A stretch of DNA of 64,000 nt from Shewanella sp. OMA3-2 (GTDB lineage: Bacteria; Pseudomonadota; Gammaproteobacteria; Enterobacterales; Shewanellaceae), in contig NZ_CP090974.1 of assembly GCF_021513195.1 (NCBI RefSeq), positions 2,492,001 to 2,556,000 of the forward strand, read 5' to 3'. The notes beneath the pieces are model-generated. The model made no database searches and was not told the DNA's origin. It saw only the letters and a program-made list of their open reading frames with translations. The position numbers and the translations under genes were made by a program. Positions within the stretch are counted from its first letter, which is position 1, and the number at the start of each line of letters is the position of its first letter. Positions 63,673 through 64,000 of this stretch are shown piece after piece.

Positions 63673-64000
63673 TTGAAGCAAAATCTAGTAATAATTACAT
63701 CATTTAGTATTTTTATGGGATTTTTAGGCCTTTTAGGCTGTGAAAATGACCGAAATAGTGACGTAATTTGTAAAAATAATTCTGAAATTTGTGCTGATCT
63801 ACACCAAGATAGTTGGTGTCGGTTTGAAAAAACCAATCTAATCCGCCACAGGCTACAATTAAAGCAAACCGAAACCCCAAGTGGTCAACAACTTTACCAA
63901 CAACTCTTACATCTGGAAAACTACAGTAACTGTGTCGAATTAGCCGCTGGGGTTCAGCACATATTAAATCCGCAGCGCACCCAAGACCGTGTAAGAGCCT
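63673..64000 (+). CDS. DUF2989-type lipoprotein, 5' part
   Basis: The frame runs off the right edge after 109 codons. It starts at a TTG (63673) with AGGAG seven bases in front; an ATG 14 codons later falls inside the signal peptide and is less likely. The N-terminus NLVIITSFSIFMGFLGLLGC is a lipoprotein signal (lipobox LLGC). The mature part has several cysteines (VICKNNSEICADLHQDSWC, YSNCVELAAGV) and NLIRHRLQLKQTETPSGQQ, resembling the DUF2989 family described in Shewanella and Vibrio. Function unknown. Divergent from GAPDH. Confidence 0.75.
   Translation, partial: MKQNLVIITSFSIFMGFLGLLGCENDRNSDVICKNNSEICADLHQDSWCRFEKTNLIRHRLQLKQTETPSGQQLYQQLLHLENYSNCVELAAGVQHILNPQRTQDRVRA

Overview
The window is a low-GC gammaproteobacterial chromosome segment, almost certainly from a Shewanella (Alteromonadales); the species cannot be fixed from the sequence alone. 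The gene blocks seqA-pgm, ybfE-fldA, sppA-ansA, yebC-ruvCAB and cmoAB, the EarP/EF-P pair with an arginine-modified EF-P, the prkA-yeaH-ycgB stress operon and a DUF2989 lipoprotein all point there.

Layout. 1-16.7 kb is core: end of gloB, mltD, an rraA-asmA-lipoprotein operon, seqA-pgm diverging from ybfF, a DUF2788 gene, ybfE, fldA, an esterase-like unknown, earP-efp, alaA and a widespread 473-residue protein of unknown function. 16.7-24.4 kb is an accessory, decaying zone. It holds a glycogen-synthase-like gene remnant, three copies of a structured repeat, an orphan 3' end of a group II intron, a complete group II intron with its reverse transcriptase/maturase, and a 250-bp tandem duplication. 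It also holds small minus-strand genes of the kind carried by integron cassettes: two unknowns, a SUKH/SMI1-KNR4 protein, an SMR efflux protein, a 2OG-Fe(II) oxygenase with an early stop, a GNAT tail and a frameshifted membrane protein. The intron runs opposite to these genes and ends just beyond their stop codons, as group IIC introns do in attC sites.

24.4-47.4 kb is core again: fadH, sppA-ansA, ruvB-ruvA-ruvC-yebC, aspS, a diguanylate cyclase with three periplasmic substrate-binding domains, and cmoA-cmoB. Then comes a retropepsin-like protease / 7TM transglutaminase-like (UUP1) / ATP-grasp ligase cluster, followed by an M3-peptidase-like gene whose zinc motif is gone and a DUF3541-like gene, then grxD and sodB. 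47.7-52.5 kb is prkA-yeaH-ycgB. 52.9-61.3 kb is an RND efflux operon with two permeases plus a periplasmic metallo-beta-lactamase-fold enzyme. 61.5-64 kb has tRNA-Gly-tRNA-Leu, an extended GAPDH and the start of a DUF2989 lipoprotein gene.

A recurring quality signal is that several conserved genes (pgm, prkA, UUP1 twice, the M3-like gene, and a membrane protein in the accessory zone) are each interrupted by a one-base-type frameshift, mostly at short C/G runs. This looks at least as much like sequencing error as biology, so these genes are described as single reading units with the shift marked.
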